Source of the DNA: CAYRUD01 sp964427425
GTDB lineage: Bacteria; Chlamydiota; Chlamydiia; Chlamydiales; FEN-1388
Assembly: GCA_964427425.1 (NCBI GenBank)
Contig: CAYRUD010000019.1
Location: 20,131-84,130, forward strand
Reading direction: 5' to 3'
DNA length: 64,000 nt
The notes under the pieces were generated by a model, which saw only the letters and a program-made list of their open reading frames with translations, searched no databases and was not told the DNA's origin. Made by a program: the position numbers and the translations under genes. This document shows, piece after piece, positions 26,627-36,048 of this stretch. The stretch's first letter is position 1. Every line of letters begins with the position of its first letter.

Positions 26627-27991
26627 ATGTCAGCATCAATAGAAAAAGAGATTGAAGAAGCTGAACACTATTTTAGGACCCTTTCATCCAATGGACAGAA
26701 TCTTCTCGGTGTGCTTGATCGAATGATCAACAGGTGGCATGAGGTATTTTTTTCCTCTTTAGAGACAGCTGAAACTCTCGTTCCTGTAACATTTGTTGAA
26801 CAGACCGCGATTTTGAGCGCTCAGCTCATTAAGGAAAAGTATGAGAAAGAATGTGCGCTTCTCCCTGCTTTAGCGCCATTCAAGGGGACAGCATTTGTCG
26901 CGCTCCGCGGGAATGTTCTTCTTTTTATCTATCGAGCAGCTAAGGCTATAGAGTCTCGGCTATTACCTCATCTTTTTGTCGAGAAGAAGCTGTCTGAGCT
27001 CTTACAAGAGATTCATACTAATGTCAATGAGTGGCATGAGCACCACTGCCAGGGAAGAGCTTCTCACAAAAAACATCATCATGGAAAAGCTGTACAGCCC
27101 CATAAATCGATAAGCTCTGACAGCACTGCAAAGTTAGCTGAACTGTTGATTAAAAATGTCTTGTTGCCTTGTGGCAATGACTCTTTATATCTTCCACTTC
27201 CGTCTATTGCCATGATGTTTGTAGGATCATACATCACTGATTTTATCAATACATACGCTCAAGCATGTGTTGAGCGTGGACTGGAATATCTTCTTTCTCG
27301 ATCTAGCCGAGTGAATGTATTAGACCACCTTGCGTCGTTAGATCTGCCTTCGTGTATTACTTCAATCTCATCTCTAGCCCGCGGAAGTGCTATATCTTCC
27401 ATACAGGAGTCAGCTTCCCATCTTTCTGATTTAGAGATCGATGATGCTGTTGATCACATAAAGGCGATAGCGGCTTTCTTTCTTCCCCAAGAGTGGAATC
27501 GATATTTCAAACACTTTCCTCTTCATGAGCATATAAAGACTTTGTCAGTTCTGCTCTATCAGGCGGCAAACTCTCAGAAGACTCGATCAGATATGACGAG
27601 GAACGCGCTTGCTATTCTTGTCGAAAGTATATCCGATAAGAAAGCAGTTGGAAGCGAGGAGAAAGTGCATGAAGACCAAGTTATTCTGCGCTTTGAGCGC
27701 TTCTTTAAAAACCCACTTGTTATCGATACCTGCATCAAAGAATACATGACGCCTAAAGAGACTGTTGATCTCTCAAGCGATGGTTCAGATACGAATGGAC
27801 TCGATCCAAATACTGCCTTCCAGGCAAAACAGATGGGAAGCTTTATCGCGACAGGCATCAAATCGACGATCATGCGAAAAGCAGCCTCAGGAATCAAGGC
27901 AGTCATCGACTGGGAAAGTAATGCCCCCTTAGTCGCTCGGAAATCTGCCTATTACTTCTTGAGCGACTCATTCAAGTCGCTCTTGATATGA
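26627..27991 (+). CDS. Hypothetical protein downstream of hflX
   Basis: A 454-residue helical protein I do not recognise. It has no signal peptide or clear membrane segment; a His/Lys-rich stretch (EHHCQGRASHKKHHHGKAV, about residues 138-158) might bind metal or nucleic acid. The C-terminus has weakly amphipathic helices. It begins 40 bp after hflX and ends 4 bp from the convergent coiled-coil gene, so it is probably the last gene of the phnP-hflX operon. Its regular codon use and snug spacing make it a real gene. Confidence 0.7.
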   Translation: MSASIEKEIEEAEHYFRTLSSNGQNLLGVLDRMINRWHEVFFSSLETAETLVPVTFVEQTAILSAQLIKEKYEKECALLPALAPFKGTAFVALRGNVLLFIYRAAKAIESRLLPHLFVEKKLSELLQEIHTNVNEWHEHHCQGRASHKKHHHGKAVQPHKSISSDSTAKLAELLIKNVLLPCGNDSLYLPLPSIAMMFVGSYITDFINTYAQACVERGLEYLLSRSSRVNVLDHLASLDLPSCITSISSLARGSAISSIQESASHLSDLEIDDAVDHIKAIAAFFLPQEWNRYFKHFPLHEHIKTLSVLLYQAANSQKTRSDMTRNALAILVESISDKKAVGSEEKVHEDQVILRFERFFKNPLVIDTCIKEYMTPKETVDLSSDGSDTNGLDPNTAFQAKQMGSFIATGIKSTIMRKAASGIKAVIDWESNAPLVARKSAYYFLSDSFKSLLI

Positions 27992-27995
27992 TTGA

Positions 27996-30900
27996 CTAAG
28001 CGGTCTTGCTTTCTTGTTTTATGTGTTGGTTGAGATCGCTTAAGTGCTTGAGCTGAGTCTGTAGTGATGAATACTCTTCTCTCGCTTGATTTACTTGAGC
28101 TTTCTGGGTCTCGATTTCGTCTTTGATGATGTGGAGCTTTTGTGGGTCTGTCTCTACTATTGGCGCAGCAAATGTTTCTGAATCCCGTTGCACATGCTTA
28201 TTAACTAAATTTGCAGCTTGCTTGATGGAGTTAATTCTTTCTTGGGTTTTGGCTGCAGTATGTTTTGTTTTAATGCGATATACAGTCCTCACGTTATCTA
28301 TCAGTGTTTTAAGCTTCCCATACTCTCTTGGATTCTTCGAGAGATTTTTTAAGGCTTGGAGAGCGGGCTGTATTTGCTCTTCTATATCGCGATTTAAATC
28401 AAGTTTAACGTTAAATCTCTGATTAAAGCCTTGTATCGATGGGTGAGATTCAAGGTATGATGACCTTTGATTTTCTGGCTGATTGAAGACATCCTCTTGA
28501 AGCAATTGGTATTCAGAATTTATTTCGTTAATGATGGCTTGTAACTCCCTGCTAGGGGCATTAATCTTTCGATACTCTTCGATCGTTATTCCTAGACCTG
28601 TTATAAGTGCTGATATTGCTGGTTTCCCTTCCCATCCCATATCCTTGATAAATTTTTCGAGCTCTTGTTCACCCATTTCATCAAAACGTACTGCTGATGC
28701 GAGTAAAGAATCAGAGGTTTTGGCAAATTCAGTTAAAAATGTCTTTGATCCCGATCGATCTGCGATAATTTGTGCTTTTTCAGCATCTATTTTACTCCAA
28801 TTTACAAGCTGTGTGACAGTGCTTGAATTTGGAATAACTGATTGTTTTAGATAGTTTGGATTCTCGGAGTAGACATTAAGGATAGCGTGCGCTGCTTGCT
28901 TACGGTCGCCGCCGCACGCATATATTAAGGCTTTTGCTATTGATGGATTTTTGTCCGATCTGAGTTTATCTTCAAATTTAACGTGGGCTTCAAGAGGAAG
29001 TTGTTGCTTAAATTTCTCTATGGCTTCTGAATTATTATTCAGAAAAGGTCGCAGTTTAAATATCTGCTCCCAGAATATGTCTAGAGCAATACCATCGTTA
29101 TCTACCATTGCTCGTAAAAGGCCTATTAACTGATCGGTCTGTTTAAAGCAGTCTGGGAGTCTCGCAGATATACTAAAATGATCTTTATTAGATGTTTTTC
29201 TAACAGAATCTATGGCTTTTGATTGATCATCAAGAAAAGCACGTACTTTTTTGGCTAAACCACCAGTTTTATCATCATTAATACGTTTTTGAAGAGCTTC
29301 ATTTAGACGCTCATTTTCTTTCGACTTCTCTTGCCTTAATTCTTTAGAGAGTTGGTCGATAGTTTGATGATAACTCTTTTTTATATCTTGTGGTGTTAGA
29401 CTTAGATAATTTATTCCTTGAAATGTGCTTAGAGACTTACTTGGCTGTTTTGATTGGCTACTTTGGACGATAGATGACAAGAGTTTTGGCGTAATTTGAT
29501 CGATTCTCTTTTTAAGGCATTCTCTGATCATCTCGACATATTGAAGGGTTCCTTGACGGAAATTATCACGTGAGAAAGTGATCGTCTTACCTTCTTTGTC
29601 AACTAATCCCAGCTTATTTAATTGATTAGCAACATCATCAAATAGAGTTGTTATATCCCTTTCGTTTCCTGATGAGTCTTGATTTATTTGAGCTCGAGTC
29701 AATATTGAGATAGCCTTCAGATAAGAAAGGGCTTCTTTGATCTCTTGTGGAATAGGCAGTCCTTCTTCTTCTAGATTTAAAACAAGGCTCTGCAAATGAT
29801 GCTCAATCCTGTCGTATGGGCTTTCGCCTGATTTAACTTTATCTAGAAGATCAGAATAATTTGTCGCTTGTCTTGTTGTTTCTCCTTTTAAATCATCTTC
29901 AAGCTTGCCAAGCTTTTCCTCCTTGTCTCGTAGGCTTAAATTGGCCTCCTCGAGCTTTTCTTTTCCTTTCTGATGAAGGTCGTCTATTTTGCTTTTGATA
30001 GTCTCTAAAGAGGACCGGCATTTGTCTCGGCTTTCCTGTAGGCTATTTATAATATTTTTCGTTTCATCTTTAGTAAGCGTACTAATCTCTGATAACGCCG
30101 TATTAATATTTTCTTGAGCTTTGATAAGGATATCGAGTTGTTGTTTAGACGTTAACAGTGTCTCTTCTGTAAAATTTGAATCCTCAAATGTTTTTATCGC
30201 TTCTTCTGCCGCCTCATTTGCGCTATCTACATTAGCACGCAGAGTCGCTGAGATATTTGCCAATTGTGTAATAAAATGTTTCTGGTATGCCTCGCCAGTG
30301 CTTTTTTTGAGGCTCGCAAGCTGTTCATCATCATTTTTATATGTTTCTTCAAAGTCTTTTATCCGATTTGCTGTAGCCTGATATTCCTTAACAATATCTC
30401 TTATAGCCTTAGTAGGATCTTTTTCAGCTATTTTAGCTGCTTGTTTGAGAGAAAAGTTTCCAAATGCAGTTTCAGTTTCAATTATCTGGGCAGTCTTTCC
30501 TATTTGACCTAATTCTTGGCTTATTCTGTTAAACTCTTGGAATTTCGCATCGTCTGACTTATGCCCATAGATTCTGGCTGCTTTAATAGATATTTCGCTG
30601 GCCTTCTCTTTGAGGGCTGTGATTTTGTCTTTAGCTTGATTTAGCTTCGTTAGATCTATTTTGTCTGGGCTAGATTCATCGATTGCTTCATTTAGCTCTT
30701 GACTGGCTTCTCGAATTTGTTTGTTAATCTCTAATTTATAAGCCCTTAATTTATCTAAAATATCAACTCTACCGGACTTGATATCTTTGGTTACATTGAT
30801 GCGAAATGAATAGGCAATCTTATTGAATGCGTTTCTGATTCTTTCGGGGATGCTTTTACCCTGACTTACCTGAATATCCCTTACAACGGCTCCGTCTTTT

Positions 30901-31010
30901 CCTCTGATAAGATATGTTTTTTTGCCGCTTTTTAAATTATCGTGGTATTCTGTTAAGCGGCTGCTCAAATTATCGGTGCTGTTCGATGAAATGTTCATAT
31001 CGTTAGGCAT
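27996..31010 (-). CDS. Very large coiled-coil protein, candidate effector or structural protein
   Basis: A 1004-residue hydrophilic protein, mostly predicted coiled coil: long Glu/Lys/Gln/Leu-rich helices at about residues 90-400 (for example SRDKCRSSLETIKSKIDDL, KGKEKLEEANLSLRDKEEKLGKLEDDL) and again at 900-1004. The central part (about 560-840) is less repetitive. The N-terminal 60 residues are Ser/Asn-rich with a basic patch. There is no signal peptide, membrane span or known catalytic motif. Such proteins in chlamydiae are often considered candidate type III effectors, but that is inference here. It is flanked by convergent and divergent neighbours, so it is a single-gene transcript. Confidence 0.75.
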   Translation of the reverse strand: MPNDMNISSNSTDNLSSRLTEYHDNLKSGKKTYLIRGKDGAVVRDIQVSQGKSIPERIRNAFNKIAYSFRINVTKDIKSGRVDILDKLRAYKLEINKQIREASQELNEAIDESSPDKIDLTKLNQAKDKITALKEKASEISIKAARIYGHKSDDAKFQEFNRISQELGQIGKTAQIIETETAFGNFSLKQAAKIAEKDPTKAIRDIVKEYQATANRIKDFEETYKNDDEQLASLKKSTGEAYQKHFITQLANISATLRANVDSANEAAEEAIKTFEDSNFTEETLLTSKQQLDILIKAQENINTALSEISTLTKDETKNIINSLQESRDKCRSSLETIKSKIDDLHQKGKEKLEEANLSLRDKEEKLGKLEDDLKGETTRQATNYSDLLDKVKSGESPYDRIEHHLQSLVLNLEEEGLPIPQEIKEALSYLKAISILTRAQINQDSSGNERDITTLFDDVANQLNKLGLVDKEGKTITFSRDNFRQGTLQYVEMIRECLKKRIDQITPKLLSSIVQSSQSKQPSKSLSTFQGINYLSLTPQDIKKSYHQTIDQLSKELRQEKSKENERLNEALQKRINDDKTGGLAKKVRAFLDDQSKAIDSVRKTSNKDHFSISARLPDCFKQTDQLIGLLRAMVDNDGIALDIFWEQIFKLRPFLNNNSEAIEKFKQQLPLEAHVKFEDKLRSDKNPSIAKALIYACGGDRKQAAHAILNVYSENPNYLKQSVIPNSSTVTQLVNWSKIDAEKAQIIADRSGSKTFLTEFAKTSDSLLASAVRFDEMGEQELEKFIKDMGWEGKPAISALITGLGITIEEYRKINAPSRELQAIINEINSEYQLLQEDVFNQPENQRSSYLESHPSIQGFNQRFNVKLDLNRDIEEQIQPALQALKNLSKNPREYGKLKTLIDNVRTVYRIKTKHTAAKTQERINSIKQAANLVNKHVQRDSETFAAPIVETDPQKLHIIKDEIETQKAQVNQAREEYSSLQTQLKHLSDLNQHIKQESKTA

Positions 31011-31293
31011 AGGAAAAGCTTAAGCCTCTTTAATTAGTGGTCAGCAGTTTGATTCATAAACTAATCCCTTCATCACTCCTAAGAAATTCTTTGTAAAGTT
31101 TTTTTTACTCTTTCTTTGGCATACAAAAGTTGGCAGGAAAAGAAAGTGAATACTCAGCGTTTGCAGGAAGCGTCTCTCTGTGATATAGTTTCTCATCCTT
31201 AAGTCATCTTTTATGTGTTTGGTCTAGTCTTGTTTCTCTATAAAGAGAGGTAATGAGATCTGTAAATTCTCTCTGATGGAAAGTTAAACTCTC

Positions 31294-32616
31294 ATGGTGT
31301 TTGAAGATAGTTTGCCCATAATAAATGTGCAGGAATCGAGCTCTAAGGCTCCAAAGCGTTTTGCTATATCTGTTCTCGGTTGTCGTACAAACCAATATGA
31401 AGCGCAAGCGTATAAGGATCAGTTAGAGGCGCTTGGCTATGTGCAGGCAAAAGAGGGCGAAGAGGCAGACATTTGCATTGTCAATACATGCACTGTGACG
31501 GAAGGGGCAGACTCATCATCTCGCCATGCGATTCGTGCGCTTTCTAGGCAGAACCCAAATGCTGAAATTATCGTAACTGGATGTTTGGCGGAGCGAGAGC
31601 CTCAAAAACTTTATCAAATTGACGGAGTGAAGAAGGTCGTCTCGAATAAGGATAAGGAAAATCTCATTAAAGACCACTTTCCAGATCAAGAGGTCCCAGA
31701 GTTCTCAATCACTCGCTTCGAGGCTCATACTCGAGCTTTCGTCAAAGTTCAAGATGGGTGCAACTCATTTTGTAGCTACTGCGTCATCCCGTACGTTCGC
31801 GGACGCTCAAGATCGAGAACTATCGAGAGCGTGGTAAAAGAAGTTGAGGCGCTCATATCATCAGGCTACAAGGAAGTTGTTATCACTGGTATTAATGTAG
31901 GCGACTTCGATGGCGCGGATCCAGATGGCAAAAAAAGGCTCTCTCACTTAATCCGTGAAATTGACGCTCTTCCAGGATTAGAAAGACTACGAATCTCATC
32001 TATTGACCCAGATGAAGTTGATGATGACCTTCTCGACGCTGTCATGAACGGCAAGAAAACATGCCACTCACTTCACATCGTCCTTCAATCAGGATCTAAT
32101 GCAGTCTTAAAGCGTATGAATCGCAAATACACAAGACAAGTTTTCTTAGAGACGACGAGAAGATTAAAGAGCATTGATCCAGACTTTACCTATACGACGG
32201 ATATCATCGTTGGTTTCCCAGGGGAGACTGAGCAAGACTTTTTAGAGACGCTTGAAGTGATGGAAGCGGTTCAGTTTTCAAAGGTACATATGTTCCCTTA
32301 TAGCGATCGTCCAAGAACGAGAGCGAGCATGTTCAAGGATAAGATTCCTCACGAGATCATTACTGATAGAAAGAATAGACTCCTTAGAAAATCGGAAGAG
32401 GTGGCTTTTGCTTTGAGAAATGATTTTATCGGACGTGAGATGGAGATCTTGACTGAACATCGAGATGAGGGATCTCAATATATCTTTGGTCATACGGCAA
32501 ATTTTCTTCCCGTTTTTGCTCTAGATCCAGTATGTCAGTTCCAATCCAATCAGCTTATTACTGTAAGGCTAACAGAGAATCGACCTGATGGATTCTATGG
32601 CGAGATAGTAAAGTAG
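31294..32616 (+). CDS. mtaB: tRNA t(6)A37 methylthiotransferase MtaB
   Basis: A 440-residue radical SAM methylthiotransferase of the MiaB family, MtaB branch, which adds a methylthio group to t6A at tRNA position 37. The N-terminal UPF0004 domain has VLGCRTNQYEAQAY and NTCTVTEGAD cysteines; the radical SAM cluster motif is CNSFCSYC (CxxxCxxC); TTDIIVGFPGETEQDF follows; the C-terminus is a TRAM-like domain. The CRTNQ wording separates MtaB from MiaB (CQMN), which is also present at 42.9 kb. It opens a plus-strand run with a hypothetical, glgB and ligA at gaps of 46, 43 and 28 bp. Confidence 0.93.
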   Translation: MVFEDSLPIINVQESSSKAPKRFAISVLGCRTNQYEAQAYKDQLEALGYVQAKEGEEADICIVNTCTVTEGADSSSRHAIRALSRQNPNAEIIVTGCLAEREPQKLYQIDGVKKVVSNKDKENLIKDHFPDQEVPEFSITRFEAHTRAFVKVQDGCNSFCSYCVIPYVRGRSRSRTIESVVKEVEALISSGYKEVVITGINVGDFDGADPDGKKRLSHLIREIDALPGLERLRISSIDPDEVDDDLLDAVMNGKKTCHSLHIVLQSGSNAVLKRMNRKYTRQVFLETTRRLKSIDPDFTYTTDIIVGFPGETEQDFLETLEVMEAVQFSKVHMFPYSDRPRTRASMFKDKIPHEIITDRKNRLLRKSEEVAFALRNDFIGREMEILTEHRDEGSQYIFGHTANFLPVFALDPVCQFQSNQLITVRLTENRPDGFYGEIVK

Positions 32617-32662
32617 CAGCCTTGTTGTATTGAATAGATCAAACGAATAATGAAGTTATCAC

Positions 32663-33763
32663 ATGCTTTTTCCTCAGCCTCCACTTTGTAGACCATTCTT
32701 AACGCATCGCCCTGGAACATCTTTATGGCTGTTTCAATACAATATTGGAATAAAGCTCTATCCGACATGTGTTGAGTTCTTCGAGGATCCTTTTTTAGGG
32801 GGCAAGGCTGTCGCTCGATTCGTTCTTGATATCGATGGACCTATCTTTGATTGGACGGCGGCAGTCGATATGCCCCAATCAAAGATTGAGGTGAGCGGAA
32901 GAGACTCAAACGGGGATTTTTTTCGATATATTATAGGACTCGGTGGTTCAGGAATTGAGATCACTCCAAAGAAGGGGATGCCTAAACAGGGCGCCATATT
33001 TTTTGAGTGTCCACGACCTTATAATGATCCTCTTCCATGCCAGAACGGCGAAAGGCTCGATCTTGGCGGCTATAAAAAATTGGTATGGGAAGAGCGTGTT
33101 GATGCCTTGAACGCAAGAGATCCGGAGTCATTTCGTGAGATTCTTCAGGTTCTTTATGAATGGATTCCTCCTCAGACGCCAAAGAGTGATATTATCCAAT
33201 CAGACACACTCTTAGGAGAGTTTCTGCGTTCGATAGGGTCAGAAGGAGAGTGGTTGTCTCATTTTGTGGCAATCTGCGAGTGCGCACTTACTGGCATGTT
33301 TGTCTTTCAAAAGGAAGACAACCGCTTTTTAGGTTATAAAAAGCCTGTTTTCCCTCCGCATATGACAACACACGATGTTCTCACAGCTCTCTCATACGGT
33401 ATTCGAAGGGCTATTACCTTTCTCTCAGGTGATAGTAAAGAGGCAGTCGTTCATCTTTCCACAGGGATTACAAGAGTCTTCCCTTCAGGGCGAGTGTGGA
33501 ATATGAATCTCTTTGGACATGCAATTTCTTATGAGTGGAGAAAAAAGAAAGCTCGACGCTTGATGATGAGAACGATCACGGATGAGCTTACTGTAAAGGT
33601 TTGCTGTCAACAACCCGTCATTGAGTTTTCGCTTCGAGAAGGACGGCTCTCGGCAAAGAAAATAAAGAGTAGTTTTGATAAGCCTCTTCACCTAAAGCCT
33701 GAAATGAAGTATCTATGTGACAACTTCTTCTTTGCTTCATCTTCATCAGAAGTGATTGCTTAG
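32663..33763 (+). CDS. Hypothetical protein upstream of glgB
   Basis: A 366-residue soluble protein I cannot name. It has the segment FLGGKAVARFVLDIDGPIFDWTA near the N-terminus, a large middle section rich in aromatic residues and a basic C-terminus. No signal peptide or membrane span is evident. It lies between mtaB and glgB in the same direction (gaps 46 and 43 bp), so co-transcription with glgB is likely. Whether it matches the protein encoded beside glgB in Chlamydia should be tested. Confidence 0.7.
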   Translation: MLFPQPPLCRPFLTHRPGTSLWLFQYNIGIKLYPTCVEFFEDPFLGGKAVARFVLDIDGPIFDWTAAVDMPQSKIEVSGRDSNGDFFRYIIGLGGSGIEITPKKGMPKQGAIFFECPRPYNDPLPCQNGERLDLGGYKKLVWEERVDALNARDPESFREILQVLYEWIPPQTPKSDIIQSDTLLGEFLRSIGSEGEWLSHFVAICECALTGMFVFQKEDNRFLGYKKPVFPPHMTTHDVLTALSYGIRRAITFLSGDSKEAVVHLSTGITRVFPSGRVWNMNLFGHAISYEWRKKKARRLMMRTITDELTVKVCCQQPVIEFSLREGRLSAKKIKSSFDKPLHLKPEMKYLCDNFFFASSSSEVIA

Positions 33764-33806
33764 AACGAGTGTTCATTAGGATACTCATATTTTTGGATAC
33801 ACTAGA

Positions 33807-36020
33807 GTGAAACAGGTACTTTTCCACAATAACGATACGGCTTCGGTACATATGGAAGCGACTCGATTGTATGAACAGTTGATCGGAGCTCATCGTCATG
33901 ATCCACACTCGATTCTTGGTGTGCATAAGAAGTCATGTGGGCAGACAGTTATTCGTGTATTTAGGCCAGGCGCTGAAAAGATTTATATAGAGCTGTATGG
34001 TTATATCGTCGAGGCAAGGAAAATCCATGATGTCGGACTGTTCGAGATCCCATGCTCTCCAGAGACGACCATACGTGATTATCGAGTATTTCATACCAAT
34101 GGCCTCTTAGCACATGATCCTTATGCTGCTTGGCCAACATTTGGCGAGGTTGATCAGTACCTTTTAGGTACAGGGACTCACTATCGCCTCTATGAAAAGA
34201 TGGGCGCTCGCCTCACTATCCATGAGGGGATTCCAGGAGTTTCGTTTACAGTCTGGGCGCCTTCTGCTCGATCTGTTTCTCTCATTGGTGATTTCAACTT
34301 CTGGGACGCTCGAGTAAACCCTATGCGCTCTTTAGGGGCAAGTGGTGTTTGGGAGATCTTTGTTCCAGGGCTCTCTGAGGGTGAGAAATATAAGTTCTTG
34401 ATCGAAACTGGAAATGGGCAAAGAGTCGTCAAGAGTGATCCATACGCGCTCTCATTCGAATTAAGACCTAAGACTGCGTCACAAGTTGCAGATTTCTTAA
34501 AATTTGAATGGTCTGATGACGAATGGATGAAGAAAAGAGCCATGCAGAGTCGATCGTCTCACGATCCACTCCTCGTCTATGAGGTGCATTTAGGCTCGTG
34601 GAGAAAGAAAGATGGCGGGTTTCTCTCGTACAGGGAATTAGCTCATCAGCTCGTCGATTATTGTAAGAGTATGCATTTTACCCATATTGAGCTCCTTCCT
34701 GTAACGGAGCATCCATTTGATGGGTCGTGGGGCTACCAGACGACTGGCTATTTTGCTCCGACAAGTCGCTTTGGATCAATATCTGATTTTCAGTACTTTG
34801 TAAATTATCTTCATACGAATGGTATAGGCGTTTTTCTCGATTGGGTTCCAGGCCATTTTCCAGTAGATGATTTCGCGCTCGCGCGCTTTGACGGGACGGC
34901 TCTCTATGAGCACGAAGATCCTAAGAAAGGATACCATCCGCACTGGAGTACCAGTATCTTTAATTTCGGGCGTAAAGAGGTCTCTAATTTCCTTCTTGCT
35001 TCTGCGCTCTATTGGCTGAAGGTGATGCATATTGATGGTCTTCGAGTCGACGCTGTCGCTTCGATGATATATTTAGATTATGGTCGAAATGAAGGTGAGT
35101 GGATTCCCAACGAGTGGGGTGGCAAAGATAATCTTGAGGCTATCGAGTTTTTAAAGCATTTAAACTCGATTGTTCATCAAGAGTGCCCTGGAGTTCTGAC
35201 AATAGCTGAAGAGTCAACAGCGTTTCCTGGAATTACAACTCCTGTTGAGTGGGGAGGCATAGGATTTGACCTTAAGTGGAACATGGGTTGGATGAATGAC
35301 ACTCTAAGCTACTTTCATAAAGATCCGCTCTTTCGTTCGCATCACCATAATCAGTTGACTTTTGGGCTTCTTTACGCGTTTACAGAGCGCTTTCAGCTTG
35401 TTCTTTCCCATGACGAGGTTGTCCATGGAAAAAACAGTCTCTTAAGCAAGATGCCTGGCGATATATGGCAAAAATTTGCCAATTTGAGGCTTCTTTACTC
35501 ATACATGATTTGCCAGCCGGGAAAGAAGCTTCTTTTTATGGGTGGAGAGATCGGCCAGTGGAATGAGTGGAATTCAGCTTCGGAGATAGAGTGGTTTCTA
35601 CTGGATTACCCGCTCCATAAAGGGGCTCAATCTTGTGTCCGTGAGTTAAACCGAGTATATCTCGAACATCCAGCGCTATGGGGCGATGATTTCTCTTTCC
35701 ATGGTTTTGAGTGGGTAGACTTTCACGACTCAAAGAACTCGATTATCTCGTATATTCGAAAGAAGCCTCACACTAGATCCGCAGTCCTCTGCATTCATAA
35801 TTTTACGCCTTCATATTTTCACTCGTATGAAATTCCTTTGAGGCATGTAAAGTCTTTGCGAGAGATTTTCAATAGTGATGATATTCATTATGGCGGCTCC
35901 GGCAAAGTGCGAGGGCATGTTGCGCTCATTAAAGGAGATGGTGGTTTTGGAAAAACAGAACGTGCTATCTTATCTATCCCTCCTCTTGCGACTGTGATGT
36001 ATGATATCGAGTGGGAATAA
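33807..36020 (+). CDS. glgB: 1,4-alpha-glucan branching enzyme
   Basis: GlgB makes the alpha-1,6 branches of glycogen. The 737-residue enzyme has an N-terminal beta domain, a CBM48 (VSFTVWAPSARSVSLIGDFNFWD) and the GH13 barrel: DWVPGHFPVDDF, the nucleophile Asp in GLRVDAVASM, the acid/base Glu in LTIAEEST and the third acid in LSHDEVVHGK. Glycogen storage is a known trait of many chlamydiae. The start is GTG at 33807; an in-frame ATG at 33852 begins nearer the conserved N-terminus (MEATRLYEQLIGAHRHDPHS), but neither has a strong ribosome-binding site. It sits between the hypothetical and ligA. Confidence 0.96.
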   Translation: MKQVLFHNNDTASVHMEATRLYEQLIGAHRHDPHSILGVHKKSCGQTVIRVFRPGAEKIYIELYGYIVEARKIHDVGLFEIPCSPETTIRDYRVFHTNGLLAHDPYAAWPTFGEVDQYLLGTGTHYRLYEKMGARLTIHEGIPGVSFTVWAPSARSVSLIGDFNFWDARVNPMRSLGASGVWEIFVPGLSEGEKYKFLIETGNGQRVVKSDPYALSFELRPKTASQVADFLKFEWSDDEWMKKRAMQSRSSHDPLLVYEVHLGSWRKKDGGFLSYRELAHQLVDYCKSMHFTHIELLPVTEHPFDGSWGYQTTGYFAPTSRFGSISDFQYFVNYLHTNGIGVFLDWVPGHFPVDDFALARFDGTALYEHEDPKKGYHPHWSTSIFNFGRKEVSNFLLASALYWLKVMHIDGLRVDAVASMIYLDYGRNEGEWIPNEWGGKDNLEAIEFLKHLNSIVHQECPGVLTIAEESTAFPGITTPVEWGGIGFDLKWNMGWMNDTLSYFHKDPLFRSHHHNQLTFGLLYAFTERFQLVLSHDEVVHGKNSLLSKMPGDIWQKFANLRLLYSYMICQPGKKLLFMGGEIGQWNEWNSASEIEWFLLDYPLHKGAQSCVRELNRVYLEHPALWGDDFSFHGFEWVDFHDSKNSIISYIRKKPHTRSAVLCIHNFTPSYFHSYEIPLRHVKSLREIFNSDDIHYGGSGKVRGHVALIKGDGGFGKTERAILSIPPLATVMYDIEWE

Positions 36021-36048
36021 AAGAGAATAACTTGCGAGAAATTGGACG

